64,000 bases of DNA from assembly GCA_958510875.1 (NCBI GenBank), contig OY294070.1:119144703-119208702 (forward strand). The letters are read 5' to 3'. Shown here piece after piece: positions 33,205 through 43,779 of the stretch; position 1 is the stretch's first letter, and each line of letters opens with the position of its first letter. The position numbers and the translations under genes are program-made. The stretch is from Endomychus coccineus. Taxonomy: Eukaryota > Arthropoda > Insecta > Coleoptera > Endomychidae. The notes beneath the pieces were generated by a model. That model saw nothing but the letters and a program-made list of their open reading frames with translations, did not search any database and was not told where the DNA came from.

Positions 33205-34012
33205 GAATAGTTAAAACAAAGTGTTATTGTGACCTATTTCCCGAGAATTTTTATATATAATTCATACTGGGTCAAGAATCTTATTTTTATTTGAACGTCA
33301 TGGTCAAGAAACAGAATTTTAGATACTGGTCAAATGAAAACCCTCGTGAAATCTTTACACAGAACCTCCATAATCCAAAAATTGTTGTGTGGTGTGGAGT
33401 AGGATCTTTTGGTATTATTGGCTCTTATTTTTTTGAGGATGAAAATGACCGCGCTGTAACAGTAACATCCGAGCGCTACGTTAATATGCTAGAGACATTT
33501 CTCATTCCAGAATCAAATAGACGAGGATTACTAAACAATGCCTTACTATTCCAACAAGATGGGGCAACAGCTCATACCGCCAGAAACTCAATGAGGGTCC
33601 TGCGAGAAATGTTTAATGGCCGACTCATTCCTCGATTCGGAGATTTGCCTTGGCCTTCGAGGTTCCCCGACTTAACGGCACCCGATTTTTTCCTGTGGGG
33701 ATATTTAAAAACCAAAGTGTTTGCGAGTCGTCCAGGTACAATCGAGGAACTGAAAGTCAAAATTTGTAAAGTAGTTGAAGGAATAGACGAAGGTTTGCTA
33801 CGCCGTGTAATGAACCACTTTTTATCTAATATTGAAATATGTGTTGAAGTTGGTGGAGGTCATTTAGAAGACGTGATTTTTAAAAGTTAGAATTAGATTA
33901 GCCAAATATTTATAAGTTATCATAAATCTCAAAGAGTTAGCTGTAATTTAGTATAATAAAAAGTTTTTATTTGTTAACTAAATGGGTAGTCTATTATGGG
34001 GAACCCAGTATA

Positions 34013-34847
34013 ACTATATTCCAAAACAAAAAGGTGTGATGCATTTCGTAAATGATGTGGCTTTGTCAGATACTACCTCCATATAGTAGACATGATTAGT
34101 AGATAATTGTAGAGTTTTAGCGTTTGCTAAAGTTGATAATGAGATGCAAATGTGTAAAGAACAAATTTATACTATAATAAAATAACCAAATATTAACAGT
34201 TGTTCCACGCACAATGTCAGAGAGTTATTAACTGGATAAGAATAGTCTAAGAGCCGGGTATGTGATAGTTCCTAGGAATACAAATAACTCTTGATATGAG
34301 TGTTTCATTTATAGTTACTGAGTATATCAGTAAGGGTGATGCTCAATATATAGTAAACTCCCGCTTACAGTCTTTCAACTCAGTAAATTCTTAATAAATG
34401 TCCTTTATATTACAGTGATCCGGATAAGTCGTTCAATTACAGTTGATTCTCGATAGGTGTCCTCCGAATAAAGTGAAATCCCGATATCAAAATACTCCAG
34501 AAAGCTGTGATTGTTCTATTTTTCATCCTATTATTCGTTCAAACAATTACACAACTCATTGATGAAATACAATCTGGCATATCATTCCTTTTCAATATAT
34601 TCCGAGCGTAAATCGTTCTGAAAATGATGGATTGAAGAATATGTCCAACAATTTTCAGCTTTAGGAATGATAACATTGGATAGCGAAAAATGGGGGTAAT
34701 TTAAACCTGGTCATCGAAGGCTTATGGACAAGGGAGGGGAGGGGGAAGTGTGTGATTGTCCTTTGTAGAACTTATTGTTTTTTCATTTTGAATGGTCTTT
34801 AGGAACGATGACATACCCGTTTATATTGCCGGCTCTCCTACATTCTG
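34013..34847. other. no gene recognised
   Basis: AT-rich flank between two mariner pieces; nothing supported. Confidence 0.5.
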
Positions 34848-35165
34848 GTCGTCCAGTTGAGGTTACAACGCCAGAAATCGACGATCGGCGAATTAAAGTG
34901 CACTAGATGGCTGAGGCTATGGGCATGGATCCATCATAACACACCAGAGACAAAAGAACAGTCGAAACAGTCGACTTGTCCTGGCGAAACGAAGCCGAAA
35001 AAGACCAAAGTGGGTTCATCGGCCAACAAAGTCATAACGACAGTTTTTTGGGATGCACACGGTATCGTCCACATTGACTACCATGAAAAGGACAAAACGA
35101 TCACCGGTTTATTATGCAGAGCTGTTGGATCGATTTGAAGCGAAATACCATTCCCTTTTTGCTTA
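34848..35165 (+). mobile_element. mariner transposase fragment
   Basis: Plus-strand text RPVEVTTPEIDDRRIKVH, WIHHNTPETKEQSKQS, KPKKTKVGSSANKVITTVFW then DAHGIVHIDYHEKDKTITG. The region up to the first Asp is partly deleted and no ends are visible. Same family as 9227-11040. Confidence 0.8.
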
Positions 35166-35334
35166 TGATTTTCACTCCCTTTTTAAAAGAGGCGTTAAAA
35201 TGTCGAGCGATCCATGTCTCATAATTTTTACTTCCCTCACTATACGTAGTTTAGGGGAAGTATTGTAATCGGCCTAAAATACTTTTCTGGATACCCGTTT
35301 TGATACTTCCCGTAGCCATCTGAACTTCTTCAGG

Positions 35335-35565
35335 AAGCCGCTTCCCACAATCACTAATATCATGATGTCAGGTATATTCCTATGAAGTCTTCCATATCCA
35401 TGTTCGGGATTACCACCAACACCACCCTCTCATGGAATCATCATGTGAAATCCATTGCGAAAACCGCTTCACAAAAATGTTCTATTCCGTGCCAAGAGCT
35501 ACTTTACATCCCACCAGCTCCTCATAATCCAAAAAGCATAGATTCAACATTCAAGAACTCTATTC
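35335..35565 (+). mobile_element. non-LTR retrotransposon fragment, same family as 1-965
   Basis: Text such as NIMMSG, TTLSWNHHVKSIAKTASQK and FRAK.YFTSHQLL matches the thumb region seen near 330-480 and in 54950-55250. Short and broken. Confidence 0.7.
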
Positions 35566-35626
35566 TTCATTCGACCCAATCAATTGAATAATAACAGCAG
35601 GAACTGATAATAAATATTATTTACAG

Positions 35627-35950
35627 GTCATATTATTGGTAGGATGCGTGCTTATACAATATATGTGGTATTCGTCGGGAAACCATTGTTACAACCTTAC
35701 AGTTGTTGCTTTCGCACAATACTTGCTCATCATTCTGATACTAATGGTTGCCTACATCCATGATTCTGCAGATGATGTTTTAGAACTCGTGATACTAATT
35801 ACTGGAGCCATATTCCATTTGGTGGTTGGAATATGGCTGATAGTTGGATATGCTGTTGATGATGATTCCAATGACTTTGAATTAGCGCTGGGAATATTGG
35901 CCTTAGTAGTAGCATGTGTATTTTTTTTTGACATAATTTATTCTAAGTAA
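35627..35950 (+). CDS. terminal exon of an uncharacterised four-membrane-segment protein
   Basis: It opens after the acceptor AATATTATTTACAG (to 35626) and runs 107 codons to TAA at 35948-35950. Hydrophobic segments lie at about residues 1-14, 25-45, 57-75 and 85-103, separated by short polar loops (YMWYSSGNHCYN; HDSADDVLE; AVDDDSNDFE). The tetraspan layout and acidic loops recall small insect MARVEL-like or DUF membrane proteins, but I cannot name the family. If the gene is real, upstream exons lie before 35.6 kb, where mariner and non-LTR debris now sits. It has no frame disruption. Confidence 0.6.
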   Translation, partial: VILLVGCVLIQYMWYSSGNHCYNLTVVAFAQYLLIILILMVAYIHDSADDVLELVILITGAIFHLVVGIWLIVGYAVDDDSNDFELALGILALVVACVFFFDIIYSK

Positions 35951-35999
35951 TTTATGTAATTGAAGTAAAAAAAATTCCAATACTAATCACGTTCTATTC

Positions 36000-36616
36000 A
36001 AGGTGAAAAGTGAAAAATACAACAAGAAATGATTTATTTAGTGAAAACTTATTTTATTTCTCAACATACTTTCCTTGTATCCCAATACCCTTCCTCCAAC
36101 GTTTTTCCAATTTTTCGATCCCTTCCAAATAATATGATTTCGACAATCCTCCAAAATAGGCGTTTGCTTCAGCGATGACCTCATCGTTGGAGCCAGATCT
36201 TTTTCCGCAGAGTCATTTCTTCAAGTTTAGAAGTACATAAGAATCGCAACGAGCCAAATCTGGAGAATATGGTGGATAACGAACCAATTCGTAGCGCAAT
36301 TCATTTAATTTTGCAATGGCGACTGCGGAACTGCGCGTCAGTGCGTTATCCTGGTGAAAGAGCACTTTTATTGCCAATGGCTTTCGCTTTAAATCGGCGT
36401 CGGATCGATCCAACAGCTCTGCATAATATACGCCGGTGATCGTTTCGCCCCATTTCAACGTAATCGATGTGGACGATACCGTGTGCACCCCAAAAAACTG
36501 TTGCCATAACTTTATTGGCCGATAAACCCACTTTGGCCTTTTTCGGCTTCGATTCACCAGGACAAGTCCACTGTTTCGACTGTTCTTTGGTCTCTGGTGT
36601 GATGTGATAGATCCAT
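36000..36616 (-). mobile_element. mariner fragment, C-terminal half
   Basis: Minus strand: KPKKAKVGLSANKVMATVFW with GAHGIVHIDYVE, TGVYYAELLDRSDADL, LFHQDNALTRSSAVAIAKLN, ELRYELVRYPPYSPDLARCD, then the SNDEVIAEANAYF-type tail. A partial terminal repeat AAGGTGAAAAGTG remains at 36000. The right side is cut by the TAGGCTGTGCC element. Frameshifted. Confidence 0.82.
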
Positions 36617-37008
36617 TAGGCTGTGCCAAAAAAAATCGATATGTTTTTATTTCGCTCTTCTTCGAGCTGTCTAAAGTGAGACATTTTTTGACATCAGGAA
36701 CATATTTCTCTTAGCGGGATGGGAGGGAGTGGAATGGATTTGGTATCACATTAACTAGCTTCACATTAAAGGGAAGGTTCTAACCTTTTCAGAACTCAAA
36801 GATTCATCCATTTTCGACTAAATGCAACCGAGTTAAGGCACTCTGAATTTTTGTAATTTTTGCTGTATTTTCCACTCGAGTGTAGATTATCATAACTGAT
36901 GAGCTCTCTGGAATTATCAATTCAATTAATGCTACGTGATACTAGACTACGTTAAAAGAGCATATGATGCATCACGAACCTAAGAATATGAAGTTATTGA
37001 AGTTGAAT
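36617..37008. mobile_element. partial copy of the fold-back family at 27252-27972
   Basis: It starts TAGGCTGTGCCAAAAAAAAT and contains ATCATAACTGATGAGCT, AATGCTACGTGATACTAG and AGCATATGATGCATCACG, matching the inverted loop at 27530-27650. It lies exactly between two mariner fragments of opposite orientation. Confidence 0.75.
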
Positions 37009-37009
37009 C

Positions 37010-37255
37010 TAATTCCAAACTTGAAGAAATGGCTCGGCAGAAAGAGAATTGTCTCTAACGATGAGGTCATCGCTGAAACAAACGCCAATTTTGAAAGATT
37101 GCCCAACGTATTATTTGGAGGGGATCGAAAATTTAGAAAAACGTTGGACGAAGTGTATCGGGCTACAAGAGATTATGTTGAGAAATAAAATAAGTTTTGA
37201 GCAAATAAATCATTTCTTGTTTCATTTCAAAGACTTGTCCTCGAAAGTGAATAAA
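37010..37255 (+). mobile_element. mariner C-terminal fragment (opposite orientation)
   Basis: Plus strand PNLKKWLGRKRIVSNDEVIA, then ETNANFERLPNVLFGG and RATRDYVEK before the stop, followed by the mariner 3' flank ending near CTTGTCCTCGAAAGTG. It is the tail of the transposase only. Confidence 0.8.
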
Positions 37256-38148
37256 AAAATATAATGTTGTGTAATATTCAGTAAATCCTGTTTATTCCCT
37301 AGTAAGCCATGGTTAAAATACTGGATCTTATTCTTCTTTTGTCTTACGATTTTGTATGTATAGGTATTCTGCAATCTTATAATTGGGTTTCTGTAGCCTG
37401 TTGTGCACTGAATAATATTCGGAAATATTGTTTTAATTTTTAATTTCGTCTCGATTGCCTCCCCTTTCTATTGAAGCGCCCTAGGCTACAGTCTACTCAA
37501 CCTACTGGTTAATATTGCTCTGACTATAATAATTTATGTGGGACAATGTCGAATGCACGGCTATTATACAGCCGTCAAAGTTAATTAAAACCGTTAAATC
37601 AATGCATTTCAGCTACGTGACTATATCAGTAAGGGAGCAAATTGAGCAAAAAAGAAAGAAGTGAAGTTCAAGAATAAATAGCCATAGCTAAAAATGTAAA
37701 ATGTAATTTGTGTTTATTCAGAACATCGGAAGTTGCGTAAAAGCTTTTCCATTGCAGTTATTATTTTCGTTTTCTTGTCGCTTTTAATTATCACGTGAAG
37801 CAACGTTTTAGAATCTGTGAAACTGCTATTTAACGTTTGAATCAAGTGGGCTTGTTTCGTAATTACTTGCAAGAATATTGTAGTCTTATCAGTTCCGGAC
37901 TGTTTCAATATGCTCTTGAATAGCAAACAACTTGCTTCTAATATATGGAAATTCGAAATTCCGAAAAAAACTATTTGATATGGATTTATTTTGATGTAAA
38001 GGTAGAGATGTGGAACACAAAATCACATGAAAACGCTTGATGGTAACACTTCTCAGTCAGCTTCATTGAAGAACCAGTAAACTCCGGAATCTAGAAAAGT
38101 CCATTGTGAATTCTTTATGATGTGAAAAGAGAAACAGTGTGTCTATTC
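37256..38148. other. no gene recognised
   Basis: AT-rich; open frames are short and without domain character. Confidence 0.5.
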
Positions 38149-38161
38149 ATCCAGTAACCGG

Positions 38162-39538
38162 TGATTTCTTGTTTCGGGCGACGCGTTTTGTGCGTAAATC
38201 AAAAACTACCTGTAACCCTCTCATTTCGGGCGGATTAAAAATTATCGAGTTTATTCTTCTCATTTCGTGCTGATGCAAGTTAAGGACGCTGGACTTGACT
38301 TTGTAGTGGAAGTACCAACACTGGCAAGCGTCAAAGATAGATTCTACAGAGACAGGCAAAAAGCTTTGGGAGCTAAATTTTTACCAAAGAAACGGCAAGA
38401 AATCGTCATCCTGGAGACAATGCAACACCTTGTGCTAATAGACGACGGCCAGGAAGATCGAATATTGATTTTTTGAAGTGATAGGACTATTCTATCCCAA
38501 GGCTCAGAATTTTTTATGGACGGGACATTTAAGGGCTGTTGTACCCTGTTCGACCAATTGTATACAATACAAGTAGATTTGGGAAACTCTGATGTCAGCA
38601 CAAGGTTTGTTCCAGCCATCTATGCGTTTTTACCGAACAGAAAAGAAGCCACATATAGAATACTTTCTACACTGTTGGAAAAAAGTACAAAATTTAAGCC
38701 AGAAAAAGTCCACATTGACTTTGAATGGGCAGCAATAAATGCTCTCAAACAAACTTCTTTGTGAGTGAAAATCCAAGGGTGTAATTTTCATTTCAATCAA
38801 TGCCTGTGGAGAAAAGTGCAAGAGTTTGGTTTAGTTACAGGATACAAACAAAATACAGAACTTAAGGAACATGTTCGTATGTGTGCAGCCTGTGCAAGGT
38901 TTCTGATAATGGAAAACTCCTCACAGGAAGATGCCCTGGTGAAGTTCAACGACTATTTTGTGGAGCAATGGCTTGAGGATGATGAATTCATATAGGTGTG
39001 CTATAAGGAGCGACACTGCACAACAAATTCGTATATAATGTATATACTAAAAGTTGAACAAGCTATGAATAATAGAAGCATAATGTGTATCATTTTTCTT
39101 GAATTAGGTTTCTACTAATAACATTAATGTTAATATCTATAAGTCTATTATTTCTGTAATTTTTGCCCCTTCTACTAAACGATTGTGTGAGTAAATACCA
39201 GTAAATACTATTATTATGACATGTCAATTTGTATCCCAAATGTAAACTTTAAGAAATAAAAAATCTACTGCATATAAGATTATTAGTTGTTATTTCTCTA
39301 TAATCCAACCGATCCTATGATAGACTGAGATAAAAGTAGGTATTCTAAATTAGCTAAAAGTATAAAGTATTGGAGATAGGAAGGTAAGTCCTTACATAAT
39401 TATTTAGTTTCCGACTTTCAGTTTAAACCGCACGAAACGAGAAGGTATTGCAAATACATTTTATTGCATCTAGGGGGTACGCCCGAAACGAGAAGGTTTT
39501 ATAATCCCGCCAAAACGCGACGCCCGAAACACGAATAA
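38162..39538 (+). mobile_element. Mutator-like element (MULE) with target duplication and subterminal repeats
   Basis: Direct repeats ATCCAGTAACCGG (38149-38161 and 39539-39551) flank 1377 bases; the true MULE duplication is usually about 9 bases, so part may be terminal sequence. Inverted ends share GTTTCGGGCG.CGCGTTTT. The motif CTTCTCGTTTCGGGC recurs inside both ends (about 38219, 38256, 39432, 39485). The transposase occupies 38267-38997. Confidence 0.85.
38267..38997 (+). pseudogene. MULE transposase with two in-frame TGA codons
   Basis: One frame throughout: VKDRFYRDRQKALGAKFLPK, FFMDGTFKGCCTLFDQLYTI (first catalytic Asp), FVPAIYAFLPNRKEATYR, PEKVHIDFEWAAINA (second Asp), IQGCNFHFNQCLWRKVQEFG (CxxH block) and FNDYFVEQWLEDDEF. 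TGA stops interrupt it at 38474-38476 and 38762-38764, and TAG ends it at 38996 before the family's usual C-terminus. There are no frameshifts. The last catalytic Glu region and zinc finger appear missing. Confidence 0.85.
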
Positions 39539-39551
39539 ATCCAGTAACCGG

Positions 39552-39867
39552 ACGATTAAATTCATTCAGCTCTACCAACTCTCCTCTAGCGGCGAGCGAT
39601 TAACAGTTGATACACCGAATTCAATGTCGTTGCTGCAACGGCGATGGTAGCGAAGCCGGTGCAACCGACAGGAAACACTAAGCGGCAACGTTATCGCAGG
39701 TTAGTTTGTAAATTTTTTCGGAATACTAAATTAGTACGATATTGAAAACTTGTTTTTGTAATTGATTGATTTTTCTCGCCCTTGCAAACATGAAATAAGC
39801 GGCAACGTTATGAACAGTTAACTAATATACATGAAATGATTAAAAACTGCTAAAGGCGAGAAAAGAC
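39552..39867. other. no gene recognised
   Basis: Contains two AAGCGGCAACGTTAT copies about 100 bases apart (39682, 39799); otherwise unremarkable. Confidence 0.4.
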
Positions 39868-40680
39868 TTCAATGTGAAAAGTCCCTGAAAAATGAAACTA
39901 GGAATGATTTATTTGGTCAAAACTTATTTTATTACTCAACATAATCTCCTTGTAACCCGATACAGTTCGTCCAAGATTTTTCAAATTTTCCGATCCCTTC
40001 CAAATAATACGATTCCGTCAATCCTTCAAATTAGACGTTTGTTTCAGAGATGACCTTATCGTAGCAGTCAATTGGTAGCGCAATTCATGCAATTTTGCCA
40101 TTGCGACTGCGGACCTGTGCGCCAGTGCGTTGGAAGAGCACTTTTTTCTTTGCCAAATGAGGCCGCTTTCGCTTCAAATCGGCATCGAATCGATCCAATA
40201 GCTCTGCATAATATACGCCGGTGACCATTTTGCCCTTTTCAAGGTAATCTATATTAACGATACCGTGTGTATCCCAAAAAACCGTCGTCATGACCTGGTT
40301 GGCCGATAAACTCACTTTGGTCTTTTTTGGCTTTGATTCGCCAGGACAAGTACACTGTTGCGACTGTTTTTTGGTCTCTGGTGTGTTGTAATGGGTCTAT
40401 GATCGTCCGCGGCTACGAAACGGCGCCAAAAGTCCTTTATCTCGCGCTTAAACACTCCTTTGAAATTATCACATGGTCGCGCTTGTTGTCGACAGATATC
40501 AAATGAGGCACCCATCTGACAGATATCTTTCTGATACTCAAATATTTATGCAGAATGTTCCGTACCCATTCGGTAGAGACGCCTGAGCAATCTCGAGCAC
40601 TTTAACTTGCCGATCGTCCAATATAATACCATGGATTTTATAGACGAGTTCTGGCGTTGTAACCTCTATTGGACGACCTC
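39868..40680 (-). mobile_element. mariner relic
   Basis: A left terminal repeat (TGTGAAAAGTCCCTGAAAAA near 39875) is present, but the right end is replaced by a non-LTR fragment at 40680. Minus-strand text: GRPIEVTTPELVYKIHGIIL, CRQQARPCDNFKGVF, KPKKTKVSLSANQVMTTVFW then DTHGIVNIDYLEK, TGVYYAELLDRFDADLK. The PPYSPDLAP block is lost. Frameshifted. Confidence 0.82.
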
Positions 40681-41150
40681 GAGAATGGTGGAACAAAGCG
40701 CCGGGAATGAGACAGGCCCAAGAGTTCATTGAAGAACCATCGCCAAAATTCAAGGGGTACCATAGAAGATCAACTAGAGTCATGGTTGGGCTCCTGACAG
40801 GGCATTGTAGACTCAATAAGCACATGAACAACATCGGACTGGCAGATACAACCCTATGCATGTTCTCTGAGAAGACGAGGAGATCTCAGTACACATACTG
40901 TGCAACTTCGGAGGCCTAACAAGGCTAAGGTTCTCAACGACAGGAAAGGAAAAACCACAACCCTCCCATTATATGGAGGACCTTAGGTCTGGTCTATGGA
41001 GTCTAGTAATAAAGACGGGTCTAGACAGGAAACCACGACACGATAGATGTGCAAAGGTCGCCGTGATGAGGCTGCTAGCCCATACAAATCTAAAATAATC
41101 TAAAATTAACAGAATATTAATCTTGTAAGAAATAAAAACATATTGTATAT
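40681..41150 (+). mobile_element. non-LTR retrotransposon 3' fragment (post-RNase H region)
   Basis: Plus strand: WWNKAPGMRQAQEFIEEPSP, VGLLTGHCRLNKHMNNIGLA with a decayed C..C.E.EE...H.LC zinc knuckle, then TGKEKPQPSHYMEDLRSGLW. It ends in an A-rich tail with AATAAA-like strings. Closely related to 45284-46190. Confidence 0.8.
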
Positions 41151-41159
41151 TAAAAATTA

Positions 41160-41420
41160 TTGAATTGTTTGTTCAAATGTCTTCTCATCATTCGTAGTTT
41201 CATACATTTTATATTGTTTTGTATCTGCAGTAGAGGGGGTAGGGCCCTCATAGATGACGTGTCCAGGGACCCCCTCAAGGATTAATCCGGCACTGCACAA
41301 GACAGATGGGCGATTTGCTGTGGTTATCACAGCGTAGGCGTAATGAGTGATGCAGGACAGGTGTAACATCACAAGTTTGTCCTAGTTGCATTGCGGTTCG
41401 GCCTTGTGTAGTATAAGTAG
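41160..41420. repeat. dispersed repeat, inverted relative to 43780-43910
   Basis: GACAGATGGGCGATTTGC, ATGAGTGATGCAGGACAGGT and TTTGTCCTAGTTGCATTGCG recur as the reverse complement at 43785-43905. The Tc1-like element lies between the two copies. Confidence 0.75.
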
Positions 41421-42103
41421 TTTAGAATAAGCATACTGAATAGATCATAGGTATGTATATTAGTCAATGGGTTGTAATTGAAGCTTTGAACTCTGAACAG
41501 AAGTGAATGAACTTTAGATAGCTTAGATCAGCAGTTTACTTATTCAACATTTATGAACAGTCGTTAATATACCGTTGAATTGGAATCATCTTCCAATCCG
41601 TTCTTTTCACTATAAGAATTCAAGTATGAATCTAATATAAGAGTTATAAACTCCAGCCACTACGGGCTAGATCACATGGCGATCCTGTTCAAAAAAGAAA
41701 TGGAACTTTTGTGTAAAGAGTGATTGAGGAAATGTCACAATGAGAAATGCATCATCCTTGGAGGAATTTGTTACAGCGTGATGACAGTATCAAGTTCGTA
41801 GTGGCGTGGTTAGCAATTAAGTAGTGCTGCGTATCGCAATAGTTATGGTTAGTATGGAAATGGTTAAAAAGAGGCCGGGCTGAAGAAGCTACGTTACCTG
41901 TGTGGAGAAAAAAAAATTTCCCATCGAAATCTTGTGAAGGACTCTACAGAAAGAAGATGAGATGTCACAGTTATCAATAGAAGGGTATGGAAGCTAGATA
42001 ATATTGTATTAGAGTTAAGCAATGTTAGGGATAGTATTGATAAAGCGAATTATGGAAGTTAAACTTAAGAGGAAGCAAGCATTTTCGTGGGAAATATCAA
42101 TAA
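41421..42103. other. no gene recognised
   Basis: AT-rich intergenic sequence. Confidence 0.5.
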
Positions 42104-43113
42104 ATATACTGATTGGAATAAAAAACGCGACACCTAGTAATAGTTGAGCAATTTAATCAAAATTCTTACAGAAGAGGCACATTAATGTAACTAGTAAATG
42201 ATTAGATGTTGAAGTGAAATAAACATAAATGGAAAATTTATTCAATAATGTTTATGCACTCATTAAACTCGATGAGGTACAGTTTAAACAGATGATCAAT
42301 TTCGCCTTGAGCTATCCCATCCCAAGCTTCTTGGATACGAAGTCAAAGATCATCTAAATTGTCAGGGCATGGCGTATTTTATACCGATTATATCCCAGAC
42401 ATGTTCAATCGGCGAGAGATCCGGTGCACGTGCAGGCCATGGAAGCACCACCACATCAGCATCTTCTAAATACTGCATTGTAACCCTTGTGGTATGAGAC
42501 CGGGCATTATCCTGTTACAAAATTGTATCAATTAACCCCCGAAGATATGGCACTGCAACAGGTTCCAACACGTTGGTTATGTAATTGGCTGCATTTAAAT
42601 TGCCCTGGACGAAAACTAGAGTTGACCTACTGCCATAACATATTGCACCCCAAACCATTATTCCTAATGTAGGGGCAGTATGACGTTCAACAGCAAATTG
42701 CAGATTTCTTCTACCCCACGTAAACGCTCATCATGGGCCCACAAACTAAATCGCGATTCGTCACTGAAGACCCACACGGTTGGCACCCTCCCTCATACCA
42801 ATAATCCGACCACGTTCAAACTCACTTAACTGGCGATAATTCTGACGTTGTCGAACTCTAGGCTTTGTGGATAATATTTACGACAGAGATGTGAAAATTG
42901 AACTGTAAAAAATGTTCATTTTTACGATTAGGGCTTGAAAACATTCCTCTTCTTTACACGAAAAAAAAACATAATAAAAACTGAGATAACCTTGGAGTTT
43001 TTTACTGAAACTTTAACATTTCTTGATTATATTGAAGTATTCTTTCTGTGAAAATTTCAGGCATACTGCTCAACGAACACTAGGTGTTGCGTTTTTTATT
43101 CAAATCAGTATAT
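42104..43113 (-). mobile_element. Tc1-like element, internally deleted, with about 46-bp inverted ends
   Basis: Left end ATATACTGATTGGAATAAAA (42104) and right end (inverse, to 43113) match over about 46 bases with five differences. Minus-strand transposase: N-terminal YRQLSEFERGRIIGMREGA (about 42850-42790), a deletion, WVFSDESRFSLWAHDERLRG (first Asp, 42775-42715), APTLGIMVWGAICYGSRSTL then FVQGNLNAANYITNVLEP, a shifted QDNARSHTTRVTMQYLEDAD (second Asp) and LPWPARAPDLSPIEHVWD (DD34E, final Glu, about 42450-42390). This is a Bari/Tc1-type protein with stops. Confidence 0.85.
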
Positions 43114-43779
43114 ATAGTTCTCATTGGGAAAATTTTAGATGATAGGTTCCAGAATATAGAGCAAGGGGACTCAGTTAATGTTAATAATCTAGCGAAATTG
43201 CTGAGAAAATTGATTTGAAAACCGCAACCGCCTTGCTGCCAATAATGAATGGTGATGAAACAGTCACTATGAATTATATGGTGAACTGTTGAATGAGCCA
43301 GGAAGATTGCTGTAAAGCCAAATTAAGATATAGCCCTGTCTGTTGACATTATCGGATATATACTCATTACATATCACTGATAGTGAATTACACAGCCCCC
43401 CATCAAGAATACATTTTTTATACAAAACCATATTTCAGCTATGATTTGAATTTTCTTTCGGCAGACATTTTAATGTCTTATATCGAATAAACTATGAGTT
43501 CCCTCTAGCAGGTTATCTTAGATACACTGTATACGACGAGATGAATATTTGTTATTTATTTATGATTTTGAATTGAATTCTATATGGCAGTATAATCACA
43601 ACAAATCAATCATAGAACGTGTAGGAAGCTGGTGACACGTTGATGTGAAAGAACTCACTACATTTATTGTTGAACGGTCGAGGGCTATGTGATTTACTAT
43701 CAATGATATGCAACGTGTATGAGATATTCGATAATGTCCCCCTGACACGTTCATAATGAGGCAGGGAACCGTATAATAC
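43114..43779. other. no gene recognised
   Basis: AT-rich; the small minus-strand frame at 43596-43835 overlaps the repeat copy and is not believed. Confidence 0.4.

Larger units (their letters stand above)
32821..33282. mobile_element. palindromic Penelope-like terminal-repeat insertion with 14-bp target duplication
   Basis: Arms 32821-33020 and 33060-33259 are reverse complements with about one mismatch over 200 bases, separated by 39 bases (33021-33059). A 23-base tail follows on the right. Direct repeats ATTTTTATTTGAAC (32807-32820 and 33283-33296) flank it inside the mariner frame. The arm sequence is the same family as the ends of PLE fragments at 5200-5460, 52035-52120 and 58440-58690. 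No coding sequence is present. It is a head-to-head pair of PLE terminal repeats inserted as a unit. Confidence 0.9.
32329..33890 (+). pseudogene. mariner-like transposase, open but interrupted by the insertion at 32821-33282
   Basis: The first part (from MDYSVQQRVFCVETYIRS) has an N-terminal helix-turn-helix, VKLWVRHWRENGSVQNLKKP and GRRRTVRTPENIERV, then RILQRDLKFHPYKYQMAQHL and FLMTDKANFYLN with the first catalytic Asp. The second part (33297-33890) has PKIVVWCGVGSFGIIGSYFF, LLFQQDGATAHTA (second Asp), PDLTAPDFFLWGYLKTKVF (third acidic residue, Asp) and a C-terminal HLEDVIFKS. The residue Lys in TDKA replaces the more usual Glu after the first Asp. No other frame break is visible. Confidence 0.9.
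32063..34010 (+). mobile_element. Tc1/mariner-superfamily element with perfect inverted ends, split by a PLE insertion
   Basis: Inverted repeats are identical over about 33 bases including TA flanks (TACTGGGTTCCCCATAATAG at 32063; inverse ending 34010). Without the 462-base insertion and its target copy the element is about 1.47 kb. The transposase is otherwise intact, two open pieces at 32329-32820 and 33297-33890. Perfect ends and an open frame indicate recent activity before the insertion. Confidence 0.92.
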
